Below are positions 23,786-25,841 of a DNA stretch of 25,841 nt, piece after piece (the first letter of the stretch is position 1; each line of letters starts with the position of its first letter). The notes under the pieces were generated by a model that was not told the DNA's origin, searched no databases, and saw only the letters and a list, made by a program, of their open reading frames with translations. Position numbers and translations under genes: made by a program. Source of the DNA: a virus; IMG/VR virus record IMGVR_UViG_3300031601_002030, positions 1 through 25,841 of that record. One strand, given 5' to 3'.

Positions 23786-24856
23786 ATGAAAATAACAAAT
23801 AGTAAAAGATTAGTAAAAAATGGCTGGTATAAAACAAAATTGACGATATTCGATAACGGAGATAAAGATAAAGATATTACAATAAGCAGTGGAGATATTC
23901 GTTTCTTTAGATATAGACCAATTAATGACTATACAATTTCAGCACTAATGAGGCATGAGTTTTGGGCTAGTCAACCAGTAACTTTCAATGATCCATATGA
24001 TTGGTATGTTACTTTTAATCCTAAAAAAGTATTTTTAGCTAGTCAAAAAGCAGGTAATATTGAACAGTCTGATTTGCTTAAGGATAATAAGTTTTTATCA
24101 GAAGTAACAAAATTAACGACTGATATTGTAAAAAAGTCTGTATATATAACTTCCTTGAGTGAAACTGTTGAGAACACTACAATGTGGGCACATTATGCAA
24201 ATAACGGTTCTGGTTTTGCTGTTGAGTACTCATATGACCAATTAGAAGATATTAGAAATCTGTATATTAGTGATTTGCTTAATCATTACAAAATAACTCA
24301 TGAAATCACTGATGATGAAATTTCAAAAGAGCAATTAGATAAATGGTACAAGCTGAATTCTATTTTATTGCCTGTTGAATACTCTTTAAAGGGACAAGAT
24401 TTTACAAAAGAAATGCTAGAAGAAATAGAAAACCCATCAAAAGTATACATAAATAGTAAAGAAGATTTTTTGGAGCATTTAATTGATATAAATAATGATG
24501 TAAATTATAAGAAGAATAGAAGCATGAGAAATTATTTGGCTATTTCAAAAAATAGTAATTGGAAGTATGAGAGAGAGTGGAGGATGGTCGTTTCTTGTAT
24601 TGAGGTTCTCAAAGAACATACTATTCTTGCATATTCTAAGCCGAAAGGTATATATATAGGAGAATTTATTAAAGATAGTGATAAGTTGTTGATATGTTTA
24701 ATTGCTAAAGAAATGGATATAACTTTATATAAAATGTATACAAAATATACAAAAACAGCTAGAAAGCTGAAATATAAAAAAATGACTAATGATGAGATCA
24801 ATGACGTAATTGAGTTAAAGAATGAGTTTCATCTTAGATTACGAGAATTACTTTAA
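23786..24856 (+). CDS. DUF2971 protein
   Basis: A 356-aa protein. The family pattern is clear: 'FRYRPINDYTISALMRHEFWASQPVTFNDPYD' opening (about 31-68, only partly quoted: 'FNDPYD'), 'TMWAHYANNGSGFAVEY' near 131-147, and 'WKYEREWRMV' near 258-267. DUF2971 has no settled biochemical function and is common on mobile elements, often near other cargo. It lies between terL and portal with its own promoter and a GAGG site before ATG, which marks it as a moron. A role in phage exclusion is only inferred. The portal gene begins 12 bases after its stop. Confidence 0.85.
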   Translation: MKITNSKRLVKNGWYKTKLTIFDNGDKDKDITISSGDIRFFRYRPINDYTISALMRHEFWASQPVTFNDPYDWYVTFNPKKVFLASQKAGNIEQSDLLKDNKFLSEVTKLTTDIVKKSVYITSLSETVENTTMWAHYANNGSGFAVEYSYDQLEDIRNLYISDLLNHYKITHEITDDEISKEQLDKWYKLNSILLPVEYSLKGQDFTKEMLEEIENPSKVYINSKEDFLEHLIDINNDVNYKKNRSMRNYLAISKNSNWKYEREWRMVVSCIEVLKEHTILAYSKPKGIYIGEFIKDSDKLLICLIAKEMDITLYKMYTKYTKTARKLKYKKMTNDEINDVIELKNEFHLRLRELL

Positions 24857-24868
24857 ATAGGAGAAAGT

Positions 24869-25841
24869 ATGCCGATATTTAAAAGAAAAAAGAAAACTGG
24901 TTCATTTGATGCTCTACAACTTATAAGCAATCTTAATACGTTTTATACACCATTTGGAACGAACATATCCAAAAGTGATGTTGTTAAGATATGCATTGAT
25001 AGGGTCGCATCGCAGTGTGCTAAGTTAAAACCAAGATACATAAAAACTGAAAATGATAAGACAGTAACCGAGAAAAAAGGTCGACTGTCTTTTCTTTTGA
25101 AATATAAACCAAATGAAGTAATGACCCCTTATGATTTCTTGTATAAAACAATTACGTTATTATTGCTGAATGATAATGCTTTTATCTATCCAAAGTTTGA
25201 TAAGCAGACAGGGGAACTTAAAGGTATTTATCCACTAAGACCTGTAACTGTAGAAATGATAGTCGATGAAGGAGATATGTATTTCATTAGATTTCTATTT
25301 GATAATGGAGAAGCATATACCTTGCCATATGACAATATTATTCATTTGAGAAAGAACTATAGTCAAAACGATATATTCGGCGGTACAGGTTCAACTGGTG
25401 ATCATGAAGCGTTATTGAAAACAATAACAATTAATGATAACTTGCTCCAAGGAATAGATAACGCGGTTAAGTCCTCTATGCAGATTAAAGGTATTATCAA
25501 AATGAATGGTATGTTATCAGAAGCCGATAAGAAGAAACAACGTGAGTTATTCGATGCTGCTCTATCTGAATCAATGACAGTAAAAGGGAGTTCAATAATA
25601 CCAATTGATCTTAAGTCAGAATACATACCATTAGATGTGGATCCTAAACTGATTGATAAGGATACATTAGAGTTTTTGCAATCAAAGATACTTGACTACT
25701 TCGGTGTATCAGTCCCAATATTTACAAGCAAATATTCAGAAGATGAATATAACTCATTCTACGAGTCAACCATTGAGCCTCTTGCTATTCAATTAAGCGA
25801 GGCTTTTTCTTTAGGCTTATTAACAGATAAACAACTAGAAC
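24869..25841 (+). CDS. Phage portal protein (3' end missing)
   Basis: Open to the right edge; 324 codons are visible. AGGAGA (24859-24864) precedes ATG 24869. The sequence has the HK97-type (Phage_portal) layout: a basic start, 'VVKICIDRVASQCAKL' near 37-52, 'LLLLNDNAFIY' near 97-107, 'YPLRPVTVEMI', 'NIIHLRKNYS', and 'FLQSKILDYFGVSVPIF' near 270-286. Portals form the dodecameric vertex through which TerL pumps DNA. Its place after terL confirms the HK97-like packaging order. Capsid protease and major capsid genes would be expected beyond the window. Confidence 0.9.
   Translation, partial: MPIFKRKKKTGSFDALQLISNLNTFYTPFGTNISKSDVVKICIDRVASQCAKLKPRYIKTENDKTVTEKKGRLSFLLKYKPNEVMTPYDFLYKTITLLLLNDNAFIYPKFDKQTGELKGIYPLRPVTVEMIVDEGDMYFIRFLFDNGEAYTLPYDNIIHLRKNYSQNDIFGGTGSTGDHEALLKTITINDNLLQGIDNAVKSSMQIKGIIKMNGMLSEADKKKQRELFDAALSESMTVKGSSIIPIDLKSEYIPLDVDPKLIDKDTLEFLQSKILDYFGVSVPIFTSKYSEDEYNSFYESTIEPLAIQLSEAFSLGLLTDKQLE

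Noticed and set aside
1-25841. UGA-as-tryptophan code (mycoplasma-like)
   Set aside because: Several genes end naturally at TGA, and conserved Trp positions use TGG.
1-25841. CRISPR arrays and tRNA genes
   Set aside because: No regularly spaced direct repeats of suitable length and no tRNA-like cloverleaf were found by eye.

Overview
The window is a piece of a temperate phage (prophage) genome from a strongly A+T-rich bacterium, most likely a low-GC Bacillota or a Mollicutes-related lineage. TGA is used as a stop (for example at the end of the first gene and of the first terminase-like gene), so this is not a UGA=Trp mycoplasma. Nearly all genes lie on the + strand, and most have AAGGAGG-type ribosome binding sites. 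The phage is of the HK97-like tailed type: P27-like small terminase, Terminase_1 large subunit and portal follow one another near the right end. The species cannot be named from this sequence.

Layout. (1) 1-1236: the end of the replication module, with a DUF4373-type replication protein cut by the window edge and an ArpU/DUF1492-like late regulator. (2) 1237-9405: a complete type I restriction-modification operon, hsdM-hsdS-hsdR, with its own extended -10 promoter, followed by a GIY-YIG/DUF4357 protein and an Apea-like HEPN protein that has lost the catalytic arginine. hsdS carries four perfect copies of a 12-bp repeat in the spacer between its two target-recognition domains. (3) 9406-13362: a second cargo block with an intact HEPN (Rx4H) protein, an 80-aa membrane protein, a secreted 472-aa protein of unknown function and a multi-pass membrane protein. 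(4) 13363-15766: phage genes for an HTH small-terminase-like protein, a ParB-methyltransferase fusion, a papain/C39-like protein and a small acidic protein. (5) 15767-17582: an intact IS1182-type element. (6) 17598-18704: a DUF4238 gene on the minus strand. (7) 18785-20186: a phage-borne S-adenosylmethionine synthetase (metK) and an HNH endonuclease. (8) 20243-21765: a two-gene insert, a membrane-anchored protein plus a HEPN-like Rx4H protein, with its own promoter. (9) 21775-25841: terS, terL, a DUF2971 gene with its own promoter, and the start of the portal gene.

How it fits together. A normal packaging block (HTH, methylase, small accessory genes, metK, HNH, terS, terL, portal) has been expanded by at least four separate cargo insertions at gene junctions. 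The inserts carry their own promoters, usually TGn-TATAAT, so they could be expressed in the lysogen while the late genes are silent. Many of the cargo families (type I R-M, GIY-YIG/DUF4357, three HEPN-like proteins, DUF4238, DUF2971) look like known or suspected defence genes, so this prophage seems to be a defence-gene carrier. metK, the ParB-methylase and HsdM form a SAM-supply/SAM-use group. The best candidates for an undescribed system are the membrane protein + HEPN pair at 20243-21765 and the HEPN/membrane/secreted block at 9645-13068.
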